A DNA stretch of 64,000 nucleotides from the NCBI GenBank assembly GCA_964544365.1, contig CAZJCW010000001.1, positions 1 through 64,000 on the forward strand, given 5' to 3'. The translations under genes and the position numbers were made by a program. Shown here one piece after another: positions 8,874 through 16,888 of the stretch. The stretch comes from Alsobacter sp964544365. GTDB taxonomy: Bacteria > Pseudomonadota > Alphaproteobacteria > Rhizobiales > Beijerinckiaceae. The notes beneath the pieces are model-generated. The model ran no database searches. It saw nothing but the letters and a program-made list of their open reading frames with translations, and was not told the origin of the DNA. Position 1 is the stretch's first letter; the number at the start of each line of letters is the position of its first letter.

Positions 8874-9464
8874 TCAGCGCAGGGTGACCGGCGGATGATC
8901 GCCGCCGACATAGTCCTGGACTTCCTCGTCCACGGTGAGCGTCCCGTAGAACCCCTCGATGCGTGCGGGCTCCCGCCACAACAACCACGCGCCGTGAACG
9001 GTGCAGGCTGCTGTCGCAAGGGCGAACAGCGCGAGCCCGACGATCCAGCCCAGTTGCGGGACCCATAGCGGCGTTTGAAGCGGCGTGTTGGTGACGGTCC
9101 CGTACGAGATCGTCTCCGAGAATTCGTTGAGCGCGTGGCGGAGCATGAAGAGGGCAAAGGCCGCCAGAAAGGCGTAGGCGACGATGTGCAGCACGCGCCG
9201 GACCGGAGCCGGCAGAAGCCTCAGCACGACGTCGATGCGGGGGTGACCGCGCTTCAGCAGCGTGTAGGTGAGGCCGAGCGAGCCCACCAGCGCGAGCGCA
9301 TAGCCGCCAAGCTCGTCGGTCCCCTGCAGCGAGAAGCGAAAGGCGCTGCGTGCCACGATATCGAAGACGATCAGCAGTGACAGCAGGACGACACAAAGGC
9401 CCGCGACGATGGCGAAAGCCGTCGCCGCGAGCCTGACAGGAACCAGGAAGCCGGGCTCTTTCAC
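8874..9464 (-). CDS. dctQ: TRAP transporter small permease DctQ
   Basis: Small four-helix membrane subunit of the TRAP importer, 196 residues. Hydrophobic segments are visible at about residues 12-36 (AATAFAIVAGLCVVLLSLLIVFDIVAR), 48-62, 88-105 and 135-160. The family pattern FSLQGTDELGGYALALVGSLG is present, with the conserved loop KRGHPRIDVVLRLLP. The start is a GTG at 9464 preceded by GCGAGAG. Its carboxy-terminal tail (IEGFYGTLTVDEEVQDYVGGDHPPVTLR) is longer and more acidic than in minimal DctQ proteins. It lies between the DctP and DctM genes with short spacers (25 and 12 bases). Confidence 0.92.
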   Translation of the reverse strand: MKEPGFLVPVRLAATAFAIVAGLCVVLLSLLIVFDIVARSAFRFSLQGTDELGGYALALVGSLGLTYTLLKRGHPRIDVVLRLLPAPVRRVLHIVAYAFLAAFALFMLRHALNEFSETISYGTVTNTPLQTPLWVPQLGWIVGLALFALATAACTVHGAWLLWREPARIEGFYGTLTVDEEVQDYVGGDHPPVTLR

Positions 9465-9489
9465 GTCTCTCGCCTTGGTTCGCAGCCCG

Positions 9490-10521
9490 CTACTTGATGG
9501 CTACGCCACGGGCCTTGCCGACCGTGTCGTTCCAGACCTTGATGCACTCGGGGTAGGTCGTGGCGCAGCGCGCACCCCATTCACCGAGCACCTTCTCCTC
9601 GGAGATCTTCTTCACGAGCGCCTTGTCGGCATCCGAGACGGGCGCGAGCTTCATGTCGTACTTCGTGTAGATCCCGCCGGGGCATGACGCCTCACCGGTG
9701 CTGCACGACAGCGCGTCGGAGTTCGTCTTGTTGGCCAGCGTCCAGAGGTCGTTCTCGAGCGTCTTCATGCTGGCCTCGAGGGCAGCCCTCTTGTCCGCGG
9801 GCAGTCCGTTGAACCAGGCCAGGTTCACGATGTGAGCCTGGACGGAACCGGAGACCGACAACGGCAGGAGATACTTCGTCACCTCGGGCCATTTTCCTGT
9901 GTTGGCCGATGTCGGCGATGTCACGCCGCAGGCGGCAACGCCGCGTTGCAGGGCGGGATAGACCTCGGGGAAACTCAGCGTCACGGGCGTTGCGCCGAGT
10001 TGCGTGAGCAGCGAGGACATCGATGCCGTGAACGAGCGGACCTTGAGACCCTTCAGGTCTGCGAGCGTCTTGATCTCCTGGTTGCAGAAGAAGACCTGCG
10101 GGCCGAACGGCCAGATAGCCAGCGCCTTGACGCCGAACCGCTTGCCGAGTCGGTCGTTGAAGGCGTCGCGGTAGGCGTCCACGGCCGTCCGCAACTCGGC
10201 CATGTCGGTGGAGACGCCGATCAGGTCGATACCCTCCAGAAAGGCATCGTCGCGCGCCACGCTTCCGATCTGTGTCGTGACAACCTGGAACGTGCCGGCA
10301 CCGGCAAGCCGAAGGGCGTCCGCCAGGTTCAGGCCCAGCACCTGGAACTCCACGCGATCGACCGTGAGGCCGGCCGCCTTCGCTCGTTCGATGGCCGCTG
10401 CCTCCATCGGAAACTGGGCATTCTGCTGTTGCGTCTGGGTGAGCCAGCGAACGCTCTGGGCCGCGGCGGGCTGCGCAAACGCGAAGATGGCCGCCGCTGC
10501 AAGGATTGATCGGATGGGCAT
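9490..10521 (-). CDS. dctP: TRAP transporter substrate-binding protein DctP
   Basis: Periplasmic solute receptor of the TRAP importer, 343 residues. A Sec signal (MPIRSILAAAAIFAFAQPAAA) precedes the mature start near QSVRW. Family landmarks follow: FNDRLGKRFGVKALAIWPFGPQ, the DLKGLKVRSFTASMSSLL segment whose Arg usually contacts the ligand carboxylate, and the SFPEVYPALQRG helix. ATG 10521 is supported by GAGGAGAA. The mature protein has six cysteines, four in the carboxy-terminal quarter (LSCSTGEASCPGG and RCATTYPEC), suggesting two disulfides that are not common in DctP. The ligand is probably a carboxylate; the divergent racemase-like gene hints at an amino-acid or hydroxy-acid derivative. 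Confidence 0.9.
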   Translation of the reverse strand: MPIRSILAAAAIFAFAQPAAAQSVRWLTQTQQQNAQFPMEAAAIERAKAAGLTVDRVEFQVLGLNLADALRLAGAGTFQVVTTQIGSVARDDAFLEGIDLIGVSTDMAELRTAVDAYRDAFNDRLGKRFGVKALAIWPFGPQVFFCNQEIKTLADLKGLKVRSFTASMSSLLTQLGATPVTLSFPEVYPALQRGVAACGVTSPTSANTGKWPEVTKYLLPLSVSGSVQAHIVNLAWFNGLPADKRAALEASMKTLENDLWTLANKTNSDALSCSTGEASCPGGIYTKYDMKLAPVSDADKALVKKISEEKVLGEWGARCATTYPECIKVWNDTVGKARGVAIK

Positions 10522-10582
10522 GGACGTGTTTCTCCTCGGGCCTGCGGAGATCTCGGCTCCGTCGTCGTCGGGAGAACTGCAC

Positions 10583-10599
10583 GGCGTGTGCCACATGCC
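10583..10599. promoter_or_regulatory. 17-bp imperfect palindrome before dctP
   Basis: GGCGTGTG, a central C, then CACATGCC: 7 of 8 positions pair. It lies 62-78 bases upstream of the dctP start, in the 227-base divergent region shared with the racemase-like gene. A regulator site is inferred from symmetry and position only. Confidence 0.35.
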
Positions 10600-10642
10600 C
10601 TGGCTGTGATTTTCGCTGATCAGGTGAGAATGACGCGCTTGT

Positions 10643-10656
10643 CTGCCCATGGGCAG
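10643..10656. promoter_or_regulatory. 14-bp perfect palindrome in the dctP/racemase divergent region
   Basis: CTGCCCATGGGCAG is a perfect palindrome about 93 bases before the racemase-like start and 122 bases before the dctP start. A further GGGCAGA half-site follows immediately. It is a candidate binding site for a dimeric regulator, whose gene is not in the immediate neighbourhood. Confidence 0.4.
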
Positions 10657-10748
10657 GGCAGAAAGCCTGGATGTGCCCAAAGAACGGGCTTCAACATTCG
10701 CTGTCTTCGACGTCACCGTGCAGGACGACGGGATTGGGGCACGACCAG

Positions 10749-11468
10749 ATGCGTCTCTTGCTGATCAACGCGAATACGACCGAAGCTGTGACCCTCCTGT
10801 GCGCGGACGTTGCACGGCGTGTTGCGGCACCGGGTACGGAGATCGTGCCGCTCACGGGCCGCTTCGGCGCCGCGATCATCGAGAGCCGGGCGGAGAATGC
10901 GATCGCGGCGCACGCGTTGCTCGAACTCGTCGCCGAGCACAGGAACGATGCCGACGCCGTGCTCATCGCCGTCTCGTATGACACGGGGCTGCTCGCGGCC
11001 CGCGACATCGCCGGGATCCCCGTTCTCGGCATCACGCAGGCCAGCCTCTCGGTGGCGTGCCTGCTCGGTTCGCGAATTGGCCTGGTGACGTTCGGGACTC
11101 CCGGGCTCTACCGGGAGTTGGCGGACGGCTATGGATGCGGAGCGCGCATCGTCGGCATCGAGGTCATCGCGAGCGACGCCCGTGCAGCCTACGCAGATCC
11201 GCGCAAGGTCGAAGACGATGTCGCTTTTGCGGCGCTGAAGCTTGTGGACGCCGGGGCCGATGTCGTCGTGCTGTGCGGCGCCGCCCTTTCCGGCATGGCC
11301 GAGGCGATCGAACGGAGAGTTCCCGCGCCGGTACTCGACGGCGTGACATGCGGCGTTCCGCTTTGCGAGATGCTCGCCCGTCAAAAGAAGTCGGCCCCGG
11401 CGCTGTCGCTGCGTGCGGCCGAATCCAAGGGCCTTTCGCCCGCACTCCGCGCGGCGCTGTATCGGTAG
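10749..11468 (+). CDS. Asp/Glu/hydantoin racemase-like protein
   Basis: Racemase-fold enzyme, 239 residues. It begins MRLLLINANTTEAVT, the phosphate/carboxylate-binding NxNT opening of the hydantoin/aspartate racemase family. The two catalytic-cysteine regions are visible but altered. At residues 73-80 IAVSYDTG aligns with the usual IACFxDPG, so Cys is replaced by Val75. The second reads VVLCGAALSG, with Cys176 one place off the usual position. Some family members have GGxPLAG here and other activities. ATG 10749 was chosen over an upstream start because the extra residues do not fit the family. It is divergent from the TRAP operon and so likely acts on the TRAP substrate. The stop is in the first copy of a 55-base repeat. 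Confidence 0.75.
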   Translation: MRLLLINANTTEAVTLLCADVARRVAAPGTEIVPLTGRFGAAIIESRAENAIAAHALLELVAEHRNDADAVLIAVSYDTGLLAARDIAGIPVLGITQASLSVACLLGSRIGLVTFGTPGLYRELADGYGCGARIVGIEVIASDARAAYADPRKVEDDVAFAALKLVDAGADVVVLCGAALSGMAEAIERRVPAPVLDGVTCGVPLCEMLARQKKSAPALSLRAAESKGLSPALRAALYR

Positions 11469-11482
11469 GCCACGAGCGAAGC
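11428..11482 (+). repeat. 55-base exact repeat, copy before the gap
   Basis: Positions 11428-11482 are identical to 11583-11637 and abut a run of 100 N. Copy one contains the true 3' end of the racemase-like gene and its stop. An exact overlap of 55 bases at both contig ends is what a graph assembler leaves when joining contigs sharing one k-mer. Confidence 0.95.
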
Positions 11483-11582
11483 NNNNNNNNNNNNNNNNNN
11501 NNNNNNNNNNNNNNNNNNNNNNNNNNNNNNNNNNNNNNNNNNNNNNNNNNNNNNNNNNNNNNNNNNNNNNNNNNNNNNNNNN
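11483..11582. other. assembly gap of 100 N
   Basis: Exactly 100 N. The round length is a scaffolding placeholder, not a measured distance. Because the same 55 bases flank it on both sides, the true gap may be zero or negative, in which case one repeat copy and all Ns should collapse. Confidence 0.97.
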
Positions 11583-11637
11583 AGGGCCTTTCGCCCGCAC
11601 TCCGCGCGGCGCTGTATCGGTAGGCCACGAGCGAAGC
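11583..11637 (+). repeat. 55-base exact repeat, copy after the gap
   Basis: Second copy of 11428-11482. It encodes only the last 15 residues of the racemase-like protein again, with no start or body, so it is not a second gene. The following 188 bases (11638-11825) hold no recognisable gene. Confidence 0.95.
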
Positions 11638-11825
11638 CCGCTCGCTTTCGGGCGGCATACTGTCGGACGTCCGTCTTCTGTCGTACGCGACCTCTCCGGC
11701 GTTGAGATCCCTGGGCGCCGTGTTGGCTCGTGCTGACGTCGGCCGCGATAACCTCTCCCGGACGACACGTCCTGCCGGGACGGCGCGCCAGCGCTGCCTG
11801 CCCATCCGACCTTCAGGAAGCCAAA

Positions 11826-13730
11826 TCAGCCGGCCAGGATCCTGACGCGCCGCCGCGCAATATCGAAGATCACGGTCGAGCGGCTGCGCTGGTCTCGCGC
11901 GAGATGCACGGTCACGGTCCCCGCGTCGAGGTCGAAATCGGTCGACATCCCGGAGCCCTGATGGACGCTGAACAGCGCCGCGGTCCCGACTGGCCCTGAC
12001 CCGAACTGGGACGTCAAGGCGACGGGGGCCTGCACCTTCGTTCCGTAGGTCTTTGACACCCAGCCCTGTTCAAGACTTGAAGTCGCGGCGCCCGACGTCT
12101 GGATGGAAGCCTGCCATCCGGGCGCCGATATGGAGCAACCGCGATCTCCCGCCCGCAACACGATGTCCCCGGCCCAGTGCGCAGCAAAATGGAGCCGGCT
12201 CTCATAGCGATGACGATCGTCGTCGCGTGGCTCCATCACGTCCACGACGAGGAGGTCCGTACGATCGACAAAGGCAAATGCCCGATAATGGACCGGGCTG
12301 TATTCGTGGCTCTGCGCCGCACCCAGGATCCACGGGGAGGATGAATCCAGATCTCTGGCCTGCCAGAGGATCTCGACATCGGGCCCGTGCTTGGCGGCAT
12401 GACGTGTCTTGTCGTAGCGCTCCACGCCCGGAGGCGGCGCTTTGGCCTTGGACAGGTAGCGCGTCTGGTCGCGCCCATCGATCGAGACCGTGTTGTGCGA
12501 GCGCGTGCTCTTGAATTCCCGTCGCCAGTCGATCCCGTCCACGGGGTCGGCATCGTAGGTATAGCGGCCGGGATCGACGAGGATCTGGTTTCCGCCGGCG
12601 AACCACGTGAAGCTGAAGAGGTCGTAGTGGCTGTGGCTTCCGATCCCGAGGGGCGCATAGTCCAAGAAGACGTGCTGGCGCGATGCGTAACCATCCCGGT
12701 CCGCGCCCCAGTCGTCGGTCAGAACGACATAGCCGTCGAAGTCAGCCGCAATCCGCTCCGGCGGGGCGCCCGCCTCGCCGCGGGTCGCCGCAAAGAGAAG
12801 CTCGGGGTCTCCATAGAGACGATATCCGGCCTCGAACAGGGCCCGGTGGTCCAGCAGATCGGAGTCGTTGATCAGCGGGATCTCGCCGTCGGGAAACTGG
12901 AACCAGGCCGAGAAGGCCAGGGCCCGCCGCAGCCGTTCGTCCAGCGCCGTGCCGACGCGCGCCCCGTTCAGCCGGGCCAGCTCCACGATGGCAAGTGCGG
13001 TCTCGAGCGTGATGTTGTGGTAGTGCGTCGACCTCTCCACGTGAACTCCCGACGGCAGGAAGTCCTCCAGCAGGTTGGCTTCCAGGAGCCGGAGAGCCGT
13101 TGCGGCCCATTCGGGGGCTTGCTCGAGTTCGTTGAACAGGAGCCCGACCATCGCCATGGCGCCGAGCTGGAATGTTCGGTGGTTGCGGGTGGGCCGCAGG
13201 TTCCGGGCGATGAACGCGACCTCGTCGGCAAGACGGACCACGATGCGCCGCAGCAGCGCGCCGGAGAGAGGCGCGTGGACGCCACGGGCAAGCAGCAGGC
13301 ACGTCACGACGCTCTCGACGCGCTTCGCCTCGACTTGCGCATCGCTGGCTGCGATGAAGCCGCTGCCCATCTGGTCGAGCCACCGCTCGGCGAGGGTGGA
13401 CCAGCGACCGAGGTACTCCATGCGCCCGGTCGCGCGGTACGCCTGCATCAGGTCGACAAGCGCATAGAGCTTGTGGTGGGCAATCAGCCATTCCTTGTCG
13501 CGGCTGGGATTGACGGCCCAGTCGACGGGATCCGCCAGACGATGGTCCTCGCCGACATAGGAGAAGGAACCGGCCAGGATCTTGTCTGCGCGCAGCAAGG
13601 CATCGGCATCGGGGATCGGCAGGGGAGGGTGGCGCCACTCCTTGTCCTGCATCAGCCAGCGCGCCACCTCCTCGTCGGTCATGGTCGCAAACCACGGCAC
13701 TTCGCGACGATGGACGACCTCAGGCGTCAT
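11826..13730 (-). CDS. heparinase II/III-like protein (polysaccharide lyase fold)
   Basis: About 634 residues with the two-part heparinase II/III architecture. The first is an alpha/alpha-toroid (about residues 60-330; RPTRNHRTFQLGAMAMVG and ERSTHYHNITLETAL carry the conserved Asn-His and Tyr-His). The second is a beta-sandwich beginning YAPLGIGSHSHYDLFSFTWF and LVDPGRYTYD, with the family signature STRSHNTVSIDGRDQ. Members cleave uronic-acid polysaccharides by beta-elimination, or serve polysaccharide biosynthesis clusters. No signal peptide is evident, which favours a role tied to synthesis rather than secreted degradation. The ATG at 13730 overlaps the phosphatase gene by 11 bases; a further in-frame start at 13790 is possible. 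Last gene of a three-gene minus-strand set. Confidence 0.85.
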   Translation of the reverse strand: MTPEVVHRREVPWFATMTDEEVARWLMQDKEWRHPPLPIPDADALLRADKILAGSFSYVGEDHRLADPVDWAVNPSRDKEWLIAHHKLYALVDLMQAYRATGRMEYLGRWSTLAERWLDQMGSGFIAASDAQVEAKRVESVVTCLLLARGVHAPLSGALLRRIVVRLADEVAFIARNLRPTRNHRTFQLGAMAMVGLLFNELEQAPEWAATALRLLEANLLEDFLPSGVHVERSTHYHNITLETALAIVELARLNGARVGTALDERLRRALAFSAWFQFPDGEIPLINDSDLLDHRALFEAGYRLYGDPELLFAATRGEAGAPPERIAADFDGYVVLTDDWGADRDGYASRQHVFLDYAPLGIGSHSHYDLFSFTWFAGGNQILVDPGRYTYDADPVDGIDWRREFKSTRSHNTVSIDGRDQTRYLSKAKAPPPGVERYDKTRHAAKHGPDVEILWQARDLDSSSPWILGAAQSHEYSPVHYRAFAFVDRTDLLVVDVMEPRDDDRHRYESRLHFAAHWAGDIVLRAGDRGCSISAPGWQASIQTSGAATSSLEQGWVSKTYGTKVQAPVALTSQFGSGPVGTAALFSVHQGSGMSTDFDLDAGTVTVHLARDQRSRSTVIFDIARRRVRILAG

Positions 13731-14361
13731 CGCCGGCACCCTGCAAGGGCCCGAGCAAGGCCTTCTGCCTGACCGCAATGCGTCCGTCATCGTCGATCCC
13801 GCAGTCCACGGCGAGGATCGAGCCGGTCGGCGGCTTGTAGTCCAGAGCGGAAAGCATGGTCTCGATCGGCAAGCCCAGAAGCGAGCCCATCAGAACGCGC
13901 GACGTCCAGAAGTGGCTGACGATGGCGACAATCTCGCCGCCCGCCAGGCGTGGCGTGATCTCGCTCATGAAGGCCATGCCGCGCCTTGCCACGTCGGCCA
14001 GGCTCTCGCCCCCCGGTATCGGGGTGGTTGCATAGTCGAAGCGGACCTTGAGCGGATGGTCGATCTTCGAAAGGCCCTGATAATTGCCGAAGTTGATCTC
14101 CCGCAGCGCATCCCTGGGTTCGATCCCGAGCCCCAGCGCCGAAGCCAGCGGCCGCGCGGTGTCCATGGTCCGGGCGAAAGGGCTCGAGTAGATGCCGCTG
14201 ATCGGCTCCAGCCCGAGCCGCGTCGCGACCGCAGCGGCTTCGCGATGTCCGGCTTCGTCCAGCGGCTCATCACTCCAGCCGAGATAGCGCTGGGCATTGC
14301 CAGCGGTTCGACCGTGCCGCACAAGAAAAAATCGGGCTGCACGGGTGGGGCCGGCGGTCAC
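13720..14361 (-). CDS. histidine phosphatase family protein
   Basis: Phosphoglycerate-mutase-like phosphatase, 213 residues. The catalytic RHG motif is FFLVRHGRTAGN (His16 forms the phospho-histidine), followed by SSPFARTMDTARPL, the acid/base region LREINFGNYQGLS, and the second histidine in VAIVSHFWTSR (His150). The start is a GTG at 14361 whose last bases overlap the kinase stop (GTGA). It sits between a heparinase-like gene and an APH-fold kinase in one overlapping unit, so its substrate is probably a sugar phosphate or phosphorylated glycan intermediate rather than a glycolytic one. The substrate assignment is inference from context. Confidence 0.88.
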   Translation of the reverse strand: MTAGPTRAARFFLVRHGRTAGNAQRYLGWSDEPLDEAGHREAAAVATRLGLEPISGIYSSPFARTMDTARPLASALGLGIEPRDALREINFGNYQGLSKIDHPLKVRFDYATTPIPGGESLADVARRGMAFMSEITPRLAGGEIVAIVSHFWTSRVLMGSLLGLPIETMLSALDYKPPTGSILAVDCGIDDDGRIAVRQKALLGPLQGAGDDA

Positions 14362-15578
14362 TGGCGTGTCCCCGACACGGCTTCCGTCAGCGGCCTGGCA
14401 AGCCGGAGAGCTTCGTCCTCCAGACGGATGAAGGCCGGTTCGTCGACCCTGTCCTTCTTCAGCATCAGCGCAAGGTAGTAGATGGACGCGCATGTCCGGT
14501 GCCAGGCGAGCCGAAGCGGGTCGAGTGGCGCGAGATGCCTTGCGTAGCTGTCGATATAGACCCCGATCGACGCGCGCCCCTGGGGATCGTCCAGCGCGGC
14601 AGAGCCGTCCCCGGAGAATGCCGGAACATCGTAGCTGAGCGAGGCGAGAAAGATCGCGATGTCACGGTACGGGTCCCCGGCGTGACACAGATCGAAGTCG
14701 GTGATCGACCACAGGTCATCGCTCGCGAGCGTCTGCGAGCACACGAGGTCGCCGTGGCAGAACGACGGTTGCGGATCGGAGGGGCGTGTACGATCGAGCA
14801 GATCGCCGAGCCCAGCGAGGCGGGCGAAGCTGGCCGGGCGATAGAGTCCAAGCAGGCCGAGGTCGAAGCGGGCCTGTTCCATCCACGTCCGGTTGCCGAT
14901 CCCGGAGAGACCCTCGACCGGCAATCGGTGCAGATGCGCATGCAATTCGCCCAGCCTTGCAAACGCATCCGTCGACCCGGCTGTGATCGTGTCCGCGACG
15001 TCATCGCCCGGCAGGACACTCTGGAAGTAGAGCGACTCGTCCTGATCGAAGGCGAGCGGACGGGAGACCGACAAGGGCAGGCCGGACTTCGCGACGGCAT
15101 CCGCAACGCGACCGATGAGCGCGTGGGCCGTTGCGGCACGCGAGCGGCGCTTCAGCTTCGCGATGCAAGGGCCGTGGCGGGGATGGTCGATGGACAGCGT
15201 CAGTCGCCGCAGCGGGACATAGCGCAGGACGCGACCGCGAACCCCGTCCGACGACCAACGGTTCAGAACCGTCTCAACCGAGGTCAGATAGGGATCCGCC
15301 GGGAAGCTCAGCCAGTCGATTTGCCCCGACTTCGCAGACCAGGACAGCGTTTCCGCGGAAAAGCCAAAAGGTCGATCCGGGCGACGGGTCCGCTGGGCGC
15401 TCCAGTACGCACGGTCCAGCGTCCAGCCGCCGGGACCCGCAACGGCCTTCAACTCCGCATGGACAAGAGCGATGGTCGCGCCCGGCTCGAGTCGCGCGGC
15501 AATCGCTTCCCGCAAGTCCTGGACGACGTCGAAAAAGGGATGGTTCGGTCCGACGAACTCGAAAGGCCGGGCTGCCAT
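14358..15578 (-). CDS. APH-fold phosphotransferase (small-molecule or sugar kinase), paralogue A
   Basis: Predicted kinase of the aminoglycoside-phosphotransferase/choline-kinase fold, about 406 residues. An N-lobe segment VLRYVPLRRLTLSID (near residue 116) is followed by CIAKLKRR, with the presumed ATP-binding lysine. The catalytic loop is HGDLVCSQ (His275, Asp277) and the metal motif TDFDLCHAGDPYRDIA. The usual loop Asn is Gln, as in maltokinases. The LxYxPxxR motif and long amino-terminal part (about 130 residues) recur in the gene at 16885, so the two are paralogues. It is not a convincing antibiotic-resistance gene; its neighbours are phosphatase, lyase-like and glycosyltransferase genes. 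The start is uncertain: ATG 15578 or TTG 15656. Confidence 0.78.
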   Translation of the reverse strand: MAARPFEFVGPNHPFFDVVQDLREAIAARLEPGATIALVHAELKAVAGPGGWTLDRAYWSAQRTRRPDRPFGFSAETLSWSAKSGQIDWLSFPADPYLTSVETVLNRWSSDGVRGRVLRYVPLRRLTLSIDHPRHGPCIAKLKRRSRAATAHALIGRVADAVAKSGLPLSVSRPLAFDQDESLYFQSVLPGDDVADTITAGSTDAFARLGELHAHLHRLPVEGLSGIGNRTWMEQARFDLGLLGLYRPASFARLAGLGDLLDRTRPSDPQPSFCHGDLVCSQTLASDDLWSITDFDLCHAGDPYRDIAIFLASLSYDVPAFSGDGSAALDDPQGRASIGVYIDSYARHLAPLDPLRLAWHRTCASIYYLALMLKKDRVDEPAFIRLEDEALRLARPLTEAVSGTRQ

Positions 15579-15727
15579 GGCGAAAGCGGTACGATCCTGA
15601 CCCGGTCTGCGGGATCCAAAACAATGCAACCATAACAGGCGCATCCCTCTTGCCAAGGTCGTGCCCGGCGAGATTGGATGCGCGACGCTCGCGGCGTCAC
15701 GTCTGCGGGGTTTTCGAAGAGTGCATG

Positions 15728-16888
15728 ATGCCCGCCCCCCGCGTCGCCCATGTCATCAACAGCATCGGCCTAGGCGGCGTTCCGGAGAGCGTATTTCATC
15801 TGCTCCGCACGATGCCTACGGGCGGCTGCGAGCCCTTGCTGTATGTTCTCCGCGGCCCCGATCCCGCCGACGAGCATCGCGCAGCCCGGCTTGCAAGGTT
15901 CACGCAGATCGGCTTGCCGGTGACGCTGGGTGCACCGGACGACGGGCGGCTGTCCATGATCGCACAGTTGCACGCGTGGTTGACGCGCGAAGCGCCGGAT
16001 ATCCTGCACAGCCACTCCTACAAGCCCAACCTTCATGCCGGGCTCGCAGCAGGCACCCTGCGGCCCAAGGGACTCAAGGTCATCGCCCACTATCACAACC
16101 AATACGACGCCCAGTGGGATCGCGATGGCACCCTCGGCTTGAACGCGGCGCTGGCCGTGCAGTGCGATCGCGTCCTTGCATGTTCGAGGACGGTAGGAGA
16201 CCACGTTCGTGAGCGCCTCGGTGTTCCGTCCGAGCGCCTGGCCATCATACCCAACGGTGTCGACGACGTGCGTTTCTCGCAGGGTCCTTCGCGGAGCGTG
16301 GCGCGGGCAACGATGGGCCTGCCGCAAGACCGCCCGATCATCGGTCTGGTGGGCCGCATCAGCGAGCAGAAGGGTCACGAGGATCTCTTGCGGGCCGCCG
16401 TCGCGATTCGGGCCGCGATCCCAGACGTCCTGATCGTCTTCGCCGGAGCTCCCGACGCTCCGGAACGGCTTGCCTCCGTCCAAGCAATGGTCGCCTCGCT
16501 CGGCCTCGACGGCGCCGTTCAATTCGCGGGGTTCGTGGACGAGATTCCGACGTTCTACGCGGCTCTGGACGTGCTCGCGGCGCCCTCGCGATGGGAAGGG
16601 TTCGGCCTCATGCTCGTCGAGGCCATGACGGCAGGCGTCCCCATCGTCGCGACGGCGGTGGGCGCCATCCCCGAAGTCGTGGGCGATGACGGCGCTGCGC
16701 GCCTCGTGGCGCCGGGCGCGATCGACGCGCTTTCCGGAGCGCTCATCGACGTCCTGACAGACACGACTTTGGCGCATCGGCTTGCATCGGCAGGCCGGCG
16801 GCGTGCCGCCCTCTTCACCTGGGACCGGTCTGCCGCGCGCCTCGCGGAGATCTACGCCGCCGTGTGCGACGAAGGGGCGGCGTCTTGA
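15728..16888 (+). CDS. GT4-type glycosyltransferase (first)
   Basis: Retaining GT-B glycosyltransferase, 386 residues. The amino-terminal acceptor domain opens VAHVINSIGLGGVPESVFHLLRTM, with the glycine loop typical of GT4. The donor domain shows LVGRISEQKGHEDLLRAA and the E-x7-E motif in WEGFGLMLVEAMTAGVP, followed by AIPEVV. No signal or strong membrane helix, so cytosolic or membrane-peripheral. Two in-frame ATGs lie at 15725 and 15728; 15728 is better spaced from GAAGAG. It is divergent from the kinase/phosphatase/lyase-like set and coupled by 4 bases to a second APH-fold kinase. Donor and acceptor are unknown. Confidence 0.9.
   Translation: MPAPRVAHVINSIGLGGVPESVFHLLRTMPTGGCEPLLYVLRGPDPADEHRAARLARFTQIGLPVTLGAPDDGRLSMIAQLHAWLTREAPDILHSHSYKPNLHAGLAAGTLRPKGLKVIAHYHNQYDAQWDRDGTLGLNAALAVQCDRVLACSRTVGDHVRERLGVPSERLAIIPNGVDDVRFSQGPSRSVARATMGLPQDRPIIGLVGRISEQKGHEDLLRAAVAIRAAIPDVLIVFAGAPDAPERLASVQAMVASLGLDGAVQFAGFVDEIPTFYAALDVLAAPSRWEGFGLMLVEAMTAGVPIVATAVGAIPEVVGDDGAARLVAPGAIDALSGALIDVLTDTTLAHRLASAGRRRAALFTWDRSAARLAEIYAAVCDEGAAS

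Noticed and set aside
7563..9068. A 501-codon plus-strand frame over dctM
   Set aside because: Its composition is His/Asp/Glu/Arg-heavy and dctM on the other strand has strong family features.
11583..11637. A second copy of the racemase gene end as a real tandem repeat
   Set aside because: It has only the last codons, is exactly 55 bases, and abuts a 100-N placeholder, which fits an assembly artefact better.
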